A stretch of 45,693 bases of DNA from an uncultured Eubacterium sp. GTDB lineage: Bacteria; Bacillota; Clostridia; Lachnospirales; Lachnospiraceae. A program made the position numbers and the translations under genes. This document shows, piece by piece, positions 16,918-25,404 of this stretch. The notes under the pieces are model-generated. The model ran no database searches. It saw nothing but the letters and a program-made list of their open reading frames with translations, and was not told the origin of the DNA. Location: NCBI GenBank assembly GCA_948470065.1, contig CAOKNO010000013.1, forward strand, positions 1 through 45,693, in the 5' to 3' direction. Positions within the stretch are counted from its first letter, which is position 1; each line of letters opens with the position of its first letter.

Positions 16918-16970
16918 CTGGTCAGTCAAAATATACAAAAAGATAAATCCAAATTTGATTTTCTGACCAG
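16918..16970 (-). repeat. Inverted repeat in the leader of the RluA-type gene
   Basis: CTGGTCAG (16918-16925) is matched by CTGACCAG (16963-16970); an adjoining AAAAT/ATTTT pair extends the stem past a two-base bulge. The loop is A/T-rich and one arm lies close to the ribosome site, so it could affect translation. Confidence 0.45.
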
Positions 16971-17107
16971 CTTAATCTTTCCTAAAATTTAAGTATAATT
17001 TTTAATAAATATAAATTTAATTTTATCTATTACCATACCAACTATCTGTGTTATAATCTCTTTTGATATATTATTTATCTTCTTTTCCTGTTCTTCAACT
17101 CATGTTA

Positions 17108-17160
17108 ATATTACTTACCTTCTTATTCTGTTTCCAATCCTATCTGATGTTACTTACCTT
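17108..17160. repeat. Short direct repeat at the 3' end of ygiQ
   Basis: The sequence at 17147-17160, covering the last codons and stop of the YgiQ gene (ATGTTACTTACCTT on the forward strand), recurs with one change 39 bases further on at 17108-17121 (ATATTACTTACCTT). It looks like a small local duplication in an A/T-rich spacer. Confidence 0.4.
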
Positions 17161-19120
17161 TTTTCCGATTTCCTCTCTTCTGCCGCTTTCCTCGTATATT
17201 GTCAGGTGTTTTCCCCGGTTGTATTTTACCAATTGTTTTCTTGGACGCCCTCTTATCAGACGTTCCTTTTGGTGATTTTTTACCAATCGTTCCTTTATTA
17301 TGTTCCTTACCAGATATCTTCCTCGGCGGGATCAGGCATTCTGGTGCAAACCCAATCAAGTCTGTGCGTTTTGCTTTGATCAACGCTTCCTTTACAAGTT
17401 CATAATTCTTCGGATCCCGGTATTGGATCAAAGCCCTCTGCATTGCTTTCTCATGTGGGTTATGCGCTACGTATAGCTTTTCCATCGTACGAGGATCTAG
17501 GCCAGTATAATACATACAGGTGGAAATCGTAGAGGGCGTCGGATAGAAGTCCTGTACCTGCTGCGGCATATAGCCCAGTTCGCGCAGAAATTCCGCCAAT
17601 TCTATTGCTTCCCGCAACGTGGATCCTGGGTGGGAAGACATCAGGTAGGGCACCAGATACTGCTTCTTCCCAAGCGTTCCATTCGTCTTCTGGTACTCCT
17701 TGGCAAACCTGCGGTAAATTTCTGCCCCAGGCTTCCCCATCTTCTGTAGCACACGGTCGGAAATATGCTCAGGCGCAACCTTAAGCTGCCCGCTGACATG
17801 GTACTCACATAATTCCTTCAAAAAACTACGGTCAGGATCCGCCAGTACATAGTCGAAACGGATACCGGAACGGATGAAGACCTTCTTTACGCCAGGCAGG
17901 CTGCGCAGCTTCCGAAGCAGTTCCAAATAGTCCCCATGGCTTGCCCGCAGCGCCTTACACGGTTTGGGGAACAGGCACTGTTTCTCCCTACAGGCTCCTG
18001 ACTGTAGCTGCTTTTCGCAGGCAGGGAACCGGAAATTAGCCGTAGGCCCTCCCACGTCATGGATATATCCTTTAAACTCCCTATCTTTTATAAGGCGCTT
18101 TGCCTCCTCGACAATCGAGCTATGGCTCCTCGCCTGGACAATCCGCCCTTGATGGAACGTCAGCGCACAGAAGCTGCATCCCCCGAAACAGCCCCGGTTG
18201 CTGGTAAGGCTGAACTTTACCTCCGATATGGCAGGCACGCCGCCAAACGCCTCATAAGAGGGATGGTAGGCACGCTGGTAGGGCAAGCCGTAAACATCGT
18301 CCATTTCCTGCTCTGACAAAGGCTTAGAAGGCGGGTTCTGCACCACATACACCTGGTTCGGGTACTCCTCCGCCAGGCGCTTCCCGCTGAAAGGATCGGT
18401 ATTGCAGTACTGCGTGTAGAAGCTTCTGGCATAGCTTTCCATATCCGCTTCTACTTGTAGGAATCCAGGGAGATAGATTGCATCGTAAATATCCTCTTTT
18501 TTGCGCGTTTTATAGACCGTCCCGTCCACAAATGTGATATCCTTTACAGATAATCCGCTGTCTAAGGCCTCTGCCAGGGCAACGACGCTGCGCTCCCCCA
18601 TGCCATACATCAAAATATCCGCCCCGCTGTCCAAAAGAATGGAACGTTTGACCTTGCCGCTCCAATAATCGTAATGGGCAAGGCGGCGCAGGCTGGCTTC
18701 CACCCCTCCAATCAGGATTGGCGTCTTCTTATAAGTCTGGCGGATCAAATTCCCATAGACAACCGTCGCATAATCCGGCCTCTTCCCCATCTGCCCGCCA
18801 GGGCTAAAGGAATCCTTCTCCCGTTTCCGTTTCGACACGCTGTAATGGTTCACCATGGAATCCATATTCCCCCCGCTGACCAAAAATGCAAGCCTTGGCT
18901 CTCCATAAACGGCAATGCTGCCCTTATCCCTCCAGTCCGGCTGGGAAATGATACCTACCGTATACCCATGGGCTTCTAGCAGGCGGCTGATAATCGCATG
19001 GCCAAACGAAGGATGATCCACATAGGCATCCCCAATGACATATACAAAATCAAATTGTGAAATCCGCCTTGCTTCCATTTCCTCCCTGCACACTGGCAGG
19101 AAACCATTCCCTATATCCAT
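17150..19120 (-). CDS. YgiQ family radical SAM protein
   Basis: A 656-residue radical SAM protein of the YgiQ (UPF0313) family; the function of the family is not established. An N-terminal YgiQ-specific domain (FDFVYVIGDAYVDHPSFGHA; GGVEASLRRLAHYDYWSGKV) precedes the 4Fe-4S motif CFGGCSFC (cysteines 311, 315, 318). The body continues with QVQDFYPTPSTISTCMYYTG, typical of the family. From about residue 600 the protein ends in a Lys/Arg-rich, low-complexity tail (KGTIGKKSPKGTSDK repeated loosely) that could bind RNA. The ATG at 19118-19120 follows GAGG and starts two bases after the HAD gene stop, so the two are coupled. Confidence 0.9.
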   Translation of the reverse strand: MDIGNGFLPVCREEMEARRISQFDFVYVIGDAYVDHPSFGHAIISRLLEAHGYTVGIISQPDWRDKGSIAVYGEPRLAFLVSGGNMDSMVNHYSVSKRKREKDSFSPGGQMGKRPDYATVVYGNLIRQTYKKTPILIGGVEASLRRLAHYDYWSGKVKRSILLDSGADILMYGMGERSVVALAEALDSGLSVKDITFVDGTVYKTRKKEDIYDAIYLPGFLQVEADMESYARSFYTQYCNTDPFSGKRLAEEYPNQVYVVQNPPSKPLSEQEMDDVYGLPYQRAYHPSYEAFGGVPAISEVKFSLTSNRGCFGGCSFCALTFHQGRIVQARSHSSIVEEAKRLIKDREFKGYIHDVGGPTANFRFPACEKQLQSGACREKQCLFPKPCKALRASHGDYLELLRKLRSLPGVKKVFIRSGIRFDYVLADPDRSFLKELCEYHVSGQLKVAPEHISDRVLQKMGKPGAEIYRRFAKEYQKTNGTLGKKQYLVPYLMSSHPGSTLREAIELAEFLRELGYMPQQVQDFYPTPSTISTCMYYTGLDPRTMEKLYVAHNPHEKAMQRALIQYRDPKNYELVKEALIKAKRTDLIGFAPECLIPPRKISGKEHNKGTIGKKSPKGTSDKRASKKTIGKIQPGKTPDNIRGKRQKRGNRKKGK

Positions 19121-19122
19121 CC

Positions 19123-19797
19123 CTATCCTCTCTTCATCCCATCCGGCAGCTTTTCCAGTAACTCATAATAGTCTGAAATATAATAATCTGCCAGTTTCTT
19201 TTTCTCCTCATACTGCGCGGTGGAAAACTGGTCCTCTACCGCGCATACCTGCATCCCGGCATGCTTGCCCGCCAAAATCCCCATAGGCACATCCTCAAAC
19301 ACCAGGCAGCGATCCGGCTGTGCCTGAAGGCGCCTGGCCGCTTCTAGGTAGACGTCCGGCGCAGGTTTTCCACGTTCTACTTCACAGGCCGTCACAATTT
19401 CTTGGATATAGTCCCACAAATGCAAGGCGGAAGCCACGGCATTGACTAGCTCCCTGGAATTACTGGTCGCAATCCCCACGCGGATCCCATGCGATTTACA
19501 GTATTCCAAAAACTCCTGCGCGCCTGGCTTAAACGGGACTTCGTATGTATATTTCTCAATTGCCATCTGGTTCCAGATATACTTTAATTCCTCTATACTT
19601 TCTGGAAGCTGGAACAGCTCTTTGGTATAAACAGCCGTTTCCGTAAAACTCATCCCCTCGATGTCCCTCTGGTACGTTTCTGGAAGGGCAAGCCCACGCT
19701 TCTCTAAAAATTCCACATCAATGTCATGCCACAGCCACATGGAATCCACCAACGTCCCATCCAGGTCAAAAATGACAGACTGTATTTTTTCCAACAT
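19123..19797 (-). CDS. HAD family hydrolase (beta-phosphoglucomutase-like phosphatase)
   Basis: A 224-residue HAD-superfamily phosphatase. Motif I is SVIFDLDGTLVDSMWLWHD with the nucleophile D11 and acid/base D13; motif II is GIATSNS; motif III uses the Lys in VERGKPAPDVYLEAARRL; motif IV is CLVFEDVPMGILAGKHAG. The helical cap between motifs I and II is of the C1 type seen in sugar phosphatases and beta-phosphoglucomutase relatives. The substrate is unknown. AAGGAG lies 11 bases before the ATG. It sits between the secreted LRR protein and ygiQ in the same run. Confidence 0.88.
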   Translation of the reverse strand: MLEKIQSVIFDLDGTLVDSMWLWHDIDVEFLEKRGLALPETYQRDIEGMSFTETAVYTKELFQLPESIEELKYIWNQMAIEKYTYEVPFKPGAQEFLEYCKSHGIRVGIATSNSRELVNAVASALHLWDYIQEIVTACEVERGKPAPDVYLEAARRLQAQPDRCLVFEDVPMGILAGKHAGMQVCAVEDQFSTAQYEEKKKLADYYISDYYELLEKLPDGMKRG

Positions 19798-19830
19798 CGT
19801 ATCGTTTACTCCTTGCTCCGCCTAGGGCGG

Positions 19831-22803
19831 CTACTTGTACTGCTTGAACTCCCCGTTCTTCTTCACCTTATAAAAGATGGTTTTCCCTGACAGCTTCACA
19901 TACCATACCGCGCTGCCTTTAGAAACAATGGGCTGGCAGTCCGACAGGTATCCTTTTTTGGTATAAACCTTACTCGTTTTTTTGCCGTTCCCATCTAAAA
20001 AAACATAACTTACCTTACCGCGCCCGGATTTCCTAGAAATCCGTTCCCAGAGCAGCAGGAAAGAATTTTTGGACAGCTTTACCAACTGCGGGGCAGATGC
20101 AGCTACTTTACCGCCTTCCTTATAAGAAGTAATCCATTTCAGCTTCGTAGCTTTTGTAGACACCTGTCCACGCGGCGTTACCGTAATATAGACGTTCCGC
20201 GTGTTATTTTTCTCAAATTTCTTATTGTGTGCAACGGAACATCCCGCTGTCAGGTAATTGCCGGACGAATAGCTTAAGCCTCCAATCGCCGCGCCGGTAT
20301 TGTTGTAATGGATTTTTTTGTAACTCGGATATTCTAACGTATGGATCCGGTCAGATTCAAAATACAAATCCTCATACAATCCATACGCCAGTTCCTTGGC
20401 ATTGTATTCTTTTAACACGGCGGAACGCGGGTTGGCGTCCCCATGGTCCAACGTAACAAGATGTCCTTTGTCATCTAGCATAATAAACTGGTTGAAAGAA
20501 TGGCTGATGTCATAGTCATACCAAACAATATTTTCCAGATCTGACATATCCACAGAAACCGTCAACGTCCCCTGATGGTGCACGCCGCTTGCATCGCCAT
20601 ACATCGTATGGGCGGTACGGATGATTAAGCGGCCTTCATACTCTTCCATCCGCAAATTCCCTGCATGGAATATCTCATTTGTATCAGCGCCCCGTAAGGA
20701 CGCGGCGCCAAGCCGTTTCCACTTTTTGTTATACTTTACGACACGCAAAACTTCCACATCATCGTTATCCTTTGGGTTATCCTGCCCAAACACCAGGAAA
20801 TACGCATCCTTCCCTGCATAAAACCCCCCATATTTGCTCAACTCCATCGGTATTTTTTTCTTGGACGTCCGCCGGAAGGACTTATTGTAATACTCTGCCA
20901 GGACGCTTTCATAACAAGTCCCACGATATGTAGACCGCCCCTTCTTATAGGAAAACGACTTCTCTATCGCAGTAACCGCCATATAGCCAGACGCAGTAAG
21001 CGTCAGCCCAGAAAGCGGCATACTGGAATAAACCGTGTAATCCTGCCTGCTTGCAGTATTCACGCTTCCGAACACTTTCCTGTTTTTGCCAAGTACGGCC
21101 ACCGTACAGGAAGCCAGCTTCCCATTCGATGATTTCGCCATAATCGTAACCCTTCCATCCATGCGTGCCTTCACCTTCCCCTTAGAGGAAACAGACGCTA
21201 TAGACGGATTACTTGAAATCCATGTGACTTTCTTGGACGTTGCGTCCGAAGGGGAAATCTTAGCTTTTAAGGAAGCCGTTTTCCCAATCTTCAGGCTTAG
21301 TTTCTTCTTATTGACTGTTATTTTTTTGACAGGCTTGCTCCCAACCTCCTGGAATACCCTTTTGTACTTCTTCGCATAGCCCTGCGCCGTAGAATTTTTC
21401 TTCCCATAGATGACGGCCTGCGGCTCCACCCAGTCATCGACGTCTGGGATTTCACACCGTGGATTCCGGACTGTGATACGTTCCAGTTCCCTACAAAACC
21501 GGAAGGTAGAAAGCCCTAGGCTTGCCACCGTATCCGGAAGATCGATTCCGCGCAGCTTGTAACACTTCTGGAATGCATAATCCCCAATGCTTTTTACGCC
21601 CTTTGGGATGGTAATGCTTGAAAGAAGCCTACATTCTGAAAATGCATAAGCGCCGATTTCCACCAAGGAAGACGGAAGGCGTATTTCCTTTAGAGCGTAG
21701 CATCCGTCAAACGCCCAATCCCTTATGGACTGGATCGAAGAAGGAAGGTTCACCTTCTTCAAATTTGAACATTGATAAAACATCCATTCATTGATGCTTT
21801 CCAATCCTTCTGGAAGCGTCACGGTTTCCAGGTTCCGGCATCCCTCGAACCCATAGGCAGCAATATGCCCTACCTGCTTTGGCACAGTATAAGATTTCAT
21901 AGAAGATGAAGCCGGATACGCAACCAATTCCGTCTTCCCAATGGTAAACAAGACGCCATTTTCCGCAAGGAAATATGTATTCCCTTCCTCCACAATAAAT
22001 TCCTGCATACTGGCGCACCCTTTAAACGCCAAATAGCCCACCTTCTGAAGCGCGGCTGGCAGCGTTATTTTCTTTAGGCTGCTACATCCTTGGAACGCCG
22101 CGTCCCAAATATAAGATAACGCAGCGGGAAGCGTAATGCTTTTCAGGCTGGTACACTGTGCAAAAGCCGATGATTGGATGAGGGTCACGGTAGATGGAAG
22201 GGCAACGTCCGTAATCTTACTGAATCCATAAAAAGCACGCGCGCCGACGCTTGTAACGCCCTCTCCGATATTTACGCGGACAATGCTTTCCTTATATTTT
22301 TGCCAAGGCAAAGACCCGTCGCCAAAAAAATTATCCATATTGCCAGTCCCGCTGATCGTAAGCGTCCCGCCAGACAGCTTCCAGCTTACCTGCTGCCCGC
22401 ACATACCACTGGCATCCACCCTGCCTGCCGCTTTCACGCCAGGCTCTCCTGGCTGCCCTCCTTCTGATCCTTCTACATGATTGGTAGCAGCGCTTCCTTC
22501 CTGGGAACTGGCGTCCGGCTCTTCGGCGTCTGGTTCAGCCGCCTTCTCGCTGGAATCTGGCATATATCTTATCTCGCCAGAGTTTTCGTCCTGCTGCCCA
22601 TCCTCTGCTGCTTCTGACCCTTGCGTGCCTTGCTCCTCTGAGCGTGTCACATTCCCGCCTGGCCTGTCCACATCCTGACGCTCTGGCAACGTATCCTTGT
22701 CTGCTCCTGCCTGGGCAGGTATGGCAGGCGTCCCTTGGCACAGCAACGCGACAGCAGTCCCAATACAACAGAGCCTTCGGATTCTCCTCTTCCACTCCAT
22801 CAT
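19831..22803 (-). CDS. Secreted LRR_5 (BspA-type) / Big2-domain protein
   Basis: A 990-residue exported protein. The start is the ATG at 22801-22803 with GGGAGGG seven bases upstream; it gives a signal peptide (KRRIRRLCCIGTAVALLCQG, then AIPAQAG). An acidic, Ser/Gly/Glu-rich linker runs to about residue 125. Residues about 135-440 are BspA-type leucine-rich repeats (unit like LPSTVTLIQSSAFAQCTSLK). Residues about 488-575 form a Big2 immunoglobulin-like domain (SDATSKKVTWISSNPSIASV). The last 400 residues are beta-rich, possibly propeller-like, and not assigned. No LPXTG anchor is seen. Such proteins usually act at the cell surface in adhesion, but its role here is unknown. It lies inside a run of cytoplasmic housekeeping genes, 55 bases after degV. 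Confidence 0.85.
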   Translation of the reverse strand: MMEWKRRIRRLCCIGTAVALLCQGTPAIPAQAGADKDTLPERQDVDRPGGNVTRSEEQGTQGSEAAEDGQQDENSGEIRYMPDSSEKAAEPDAEEPDASSQEGSAATNHVEGSEGGQPGEPGVKAAGRVDASGMCGQQVSWKLSGGTLTISGTGNMDNFFGDGSLPWQKYKESIVRVNIGEGVTSVGARAFYGFSKITDVALPSTVTLIQSSAFAQCTSLKSITLPAALSYIWDAAFQGCSSLKKITLPAALQKVGYLAFKGCASMQEFIVEEGNTYFLAENGVLFTIGKTELVAYPASSSMKSYTVPKQVGHIAAYGFEGCRNLETVTLPEGLESINEWMFYQCSNLKKVNLPSSIQSIRDWAFDGCYALKEIRLPSSLVEIGAYAFSECRLLSSITIPKGVKSIGDYAFQKCYKLRGIDLPDTVASLGLSTFRFCRELERITVRNPRCEIPDVDDWVEPQAVIYGKKNSTAQGYAKKYKRVFQEVGSKPVKKITVNKKKLSLKIGKTASLKAKISPSDATSKKVTWISSNPSIASVSSKGKVKARMDGRVTIMAKSSNGKLASCTVAVLGKNRKVFGSVNTASRQDYTVYSSMPLSGLTLTASGYMAVTAIEKSFSYKKGRSTYRGTCYESVLAEYYNKSFRRTSKKKIPMELSKYGGFYAGKDAYFLVFGQDNPKDNDDVEVLRVVKYNKKWKRLGAASLRGADTNEIFHAGNLRMEEYEGRLIIRTAHTMYGDASGVHHQGTLTVSVDMSDLENIVWYDYDISHSFNQFIMLDDKGHLVTLDHGDANPRSAVLKEYNAKELAYGLYEDLYFESDRIHTLEYPSYKKIHYNNTGAAIGGLSYSSGNYLTAGCSVAHNKKFEKNNTRNVYITVTPRGQVSTKATKLKWITSYKEGGKVAASAPQLVKLSKNSFLLLWERISRKSGRGKVSYVFLDGNGKKTSKVYTKKGYLSDCQPIVSKGSAVWYVKLSGKTIFYKVKKNGEFKQYK

Positions 22804-22858
22804 CCAAAATCCCTCCCATTCCCTTTCATGCCCCAAGGGCTTTTCCTTATCCAACGTA

Positions 22859-23749
22859 TCATGCCTTACTAGTTTTCCTTGGGATTTTGCAGGAACACCC
22901 AATCCCGAGCCCGCCACGGCCAATATGGCAGGATACCCCCAAAGAGAGGTTGTCGCACAATACATCCATCCCTGGGAACGATTCTTTGATTTCCTGTATC
23001 CAGCCTTCTGTCACTTCCTTCGAGGAACTAGAGGCCGCCAGAAGATAGATTTCCCCCTTCTCATAAGCTTCCCGGAAGGTGGTCGCAAAATCATTCTGGA
23101 TCGCCTCGATCATCGCCCTACGGGCTTTCGCCGCCCCATGGCACTTTTTGTACGGCTCTAGCATACCAACGTCAAATTTAAGGACTGGCTTAATGTTAAA
23201 GACCGACCCCAATGCCGCCGCTGCCGGGGAAATACGGCCGCCACGCTTCAGGTGCTCCAATGTTTCCACGCTCACATAGATCACCATCTTATCCCGGTAG
23301 GCCTCTAACATATCTTTGATCCGCTGCCCAGGATAGCCTTCTTCTGCCAGTTCAAGCGCATCCAAAATAGATCGATGCTGCGGCGTTGACACCCGCCCAT
23401 TGTCTACCACAAACACCCTTCCAAAATAAGGCTTCTCCAATGCCAATGTGATAGCCGAAGCGCAAGAACCGCTTAGCCCGCTGCTAATAGGGATATACAA
23501 GATCTGCTCATACTCTTTTAAAGCCTTATCCCACAATTCCATAACGGCCGCCGGGGACGGCTGGGAAGTCGCGACTGTAAGCCCGGACGAAAGCTTCTCA
23601 AAAAACTCCTCCCGGGAAATGCTGACATCCTCGTAATAACATGCATCCCCAAAGTAAAATGGCATTGGAAGCACAAAAATGCCTAATTCCTGCGCCTGCT
23701 TCTGGGTAATCCCGCTATGGCTGTCTGTAACTATTCCAATTTTCTTCAT
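22859..23749 (-). CDS. DegV family fatty-acid-binding protein
   Basis: A 296-residue DegV-family protein. Characteristic segments are KIGIVTDSHSGITQKQAQEL, LPMPFYFGDACYYEDVSISR, TSQPSPAAVMELWDKAL, the PISSGLSGSCASAITLA loop, and LKRGGRISPAAAALGSVFNI. Members bind fatty acids and in Gram-positives present them to fatty acid kinase (FakB role). Several DegV paralogues usually exist, so no symbol is given. ATG at 23747-23749 is chosen by homology; the ribosome site is modest (GGTGA). The start overlaps the end of the pseudouridine synthase gene by 35 bases. Confidence 0.88.
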   Translation of the reverse strand: MKKIGIVTDSHSGITQKQAQELGIFVLPMPFYFGDACYYEDVSISREEFFEKLSSGLTVATSQPSPAAVMELWDKALKEYEQILYIPISSGLSGSCASAITLALEKPYFGRVFVVDNGRVSTPQHRSILDALELAEEGYPGQRIKDMLEAYRDKMVIYVSVETLEHLKRGGRISPAAAALGSVFNIKPVLKFDVGMLEPYKKCHGAAKARRAMIEAIQNDFATTFREAYEKGEIYLLAASSSSKEVTEGWIQEIKESFPGMDVLCDNLSLGVSCHIGRGGLGIGCSCKIPRKTSKA

Positions 23750-24515
23750 ACACTTCACCATTCCTTTTTTCCTTACCTTTGCCTTGGCCAGCGCCCATAA
23801 GCTGGCTTACCTCCTCCTCTGTCAAAGCCCGGTACTCCCCAGGCTCCAACGTTTCATCCAGCTTTAACGTGCCCATGGAAATACGCTTTAAATACAAAAC
23901 GCGTTTCCCAACGGCCTCAAACATCCGCTTCACCTGATGGAACCTGCCCTCTGTCAGGGTCAGAAGGATCTCTGAAACCCATCCTCCTTCCCCTTCCTCC
24001 TGCGACAGGATCTCAAGGCGCGCCGGACGCGTAGGCGTTTCATCCCCAATCTCCACGCCATGCAAAAAGCATTCTGCTTCTTGTTGCCCCACCACCCCAG
24101 TTACCCTGGCATAATACGTCTTTTCCACGTGTTTCCCGGGCGCAAGCAGGCCGTGGGACAACGCGCCGTCATTTGTGATAAGAAGAAGCCCTTCCGTATC
24201 CAGATCAAGCCTGCCTACGGGGAAGAGATCCTTCCTCCTGCTGCACGTGATATACTCCATAACCGTCTTATGCGTACGGTCGGATACCGCGCTCACACAG
24301 CCCATAGGCTTATAGAGCATATAGTACTCCTTCTGTGCATAGACGACTGCCTCTCCCTGATACTCCACAAGATCCTCCCCGGGCGCCACCTTCTGCCCAG
24401 GATCCTTTACAGGCGCCCCATTCACCCGTACCTGCCCCTTCCTCACCTGCTGCTTTACCTCGCTGCGCGTGCCGATCCCCATATCAGCAAGGTATTTATC
24501 CAACCGTATCTGCAT
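23715..24515 (-). CDS. RsuA/RluB family pseudouridine synthase
   Basis: A 266-residue pseudouridine synthase. Residues 1-60 are an S4 RNA-binding domain (MQIRLDKYLADMGIGTRSEV); the catalytic domain has LYKPMGCVSAVSD, the active-site aspartate in FPVGRLDLDTEGLLLITNDG, and LTEGRFHQVKRMFEAVGKRV. This layout matches RsuA (16S) or RluB/RluE/RluF (23S) enzymes; the target position cannot be told. The C-terminus is a basic tail (GAGQGKGKEKRNGEV) that overlaps the start of degV. ATG at 24513-24515 follows GGGGAGG. It follows the M23 peptidase gene by 37 bases. Confidence 0.88.
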   Translation of the reverse strand: MQIRLDKYLADMGIGTRSEVKQQVRKGQVRVNGAPVKDPGQKVAPGEDLVEYQGEAVVYAQKEYYMLYKPMGCVSAVSDRTHKTVMEYITCSRRKDLFPVGRLDLDTEGLLLITNDGALSHGLLAPGKHVEKTYYARVTGVVGQQEAECFLHGVEIGDETPTRPARLEILSQEEGEGGWVSEILLTLTEGRFHQVKRMFEAVGKRVLYLKRISMGTLKLDETLEPGEYRALTEEEVSQLMGAGQGKGKEKRNGEVYEENWNSYRQP

Positions 24516-24552
24516 CCCACACCTCCCCTTGTACAGTATCGCATCCATCCTC

Positions 24553-25392
24553 TTACCCGTACGCATACCTCAGCCGTTTCTCTTCCAGCCATTTCAACAC
24601 CCAATATGGGTTCACGCTGACTTCCTGTCCCGCTTCATCATTGACATAAATCCCTATATGGAGGTGGACGGCAAACTTGCCGACCGTCCCTTCTTCCTCC
24701 CCATAGCCGCTATCCCCCATAAACCCCAAAAGCTCCCCCGCCTTCACTTCATCCCCCTCTTCAAACTCCCTGGCGTAATCATAGAGATGGGCGTAATAAA
24801 AATACCCGCCGCCTGGGGATCGCACGCCAATGCGGTAGCCGCCCAGCTTCAGCCAGCCTACCTTCTCCACAACGCCATCCGTCATGCTGACCACCGGATA
24901 CCGCCCACGTTCGTTCAAGGACGCCATAATATCCGTCCCCTCATGCCCACGGTTCCCGCCGTATGCCCGGTCGAACATCCAGGAATTTTCAAACGAGGTA
25001 GACAGGCTGCTGCCAGCCTGCGGCAATGGGATGGGGAAATACTCCAGATCCCCCCAGACCGCCCGCTCCTGCCGCTCAAACTGATGGGCAGCCTTTGGCT
25101 GGTATTGGTAAAGCAGTTCCAGGTAATCCTCAAGCTCCTCCTTGCCCTTCTGACCTGCCGTCAAGCTGGCGAACAGATAGCTATACCTAGAATACTCTGA
25201 ATCCTCTTCGTACTTACAGAATGCTTCATAAGATTCCTTTGGGACTTCCTGCTGCCGCAGCAGCCCTAACGTATCTTCCCCTTCCAATAGATGGGTGACT
25301 TTTGCAACGTGCTGCAGGTATGCGGTAAAATTCACCACAAAGCAGACCATTGCGGTAAGAACCAATATCTGGATCCCTAACCTTTTCCCCAT
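24553..25392 (-). CDS. M23 family metallopeptidase, membrane-anchored
   Basis: A 279-residue protein with one N-terminal membrane segment or uncleaved signal (residues about 5-24, GIQILVLTAMVCFVVNF) and an extracytoplasmic domain. The C-terminal lysostaphin-type peptidase has its zinc ligands in RGHEGTDIMAS (HxxxD) and VHLHIGIYV (HxH). Such enzymes cut peptide bonds in peptidoglycan during growth, division or sporulation. The linker between membrane segment and peptidase (about residues 30-120) is helical. Start at 25390-25392 with GAGG; 12 bases after pepD. Confidence 0.88.
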   Translation of the reverse strand: MGKRLGIQILVLTAMVCFVVNFTAYLQHVAKVTHLLEGEDTLGLLRQQEVPKESYEAFCKYEEDSEYSRYSYLFASLTAGQKGKEELEDYLELLYQYQPKAAHQFERQERAVWGDLEYFPIPLPQAGSSLSTSFENSWMFDRAYGGNRGHEGTDIMASLNERGRYPVVSMTDGVVEKVGWLKLGGYRIGVRSPGGGYFYYAHLYDYAREFEEGDEVKAGELLGFMGDSGYGEEEGTVGKFAVHLHIGIYVNDEAGQEVSVNPYWVLKWLEEKRLRYAYG

Positions 25393-25404
25393 ATGACCTC
25401 TTCC

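Noticed and set aside
17063-17275. Small forward hydrophobic frame over the A/T-rich end of ygiQ
   Set aside because: Mostly antisense to the YgiQ tail, with hydrophobicity caused by A/T-rich, Lys-coding DNA on the other strand; no ribosome site.
24469-25200. A 243-codon forward open frame over the M23 peptidase gene
   Set aside because: Antisense to a peptidase with intact zinc motifs and good ribosome site; no own start signal or family resemblance.
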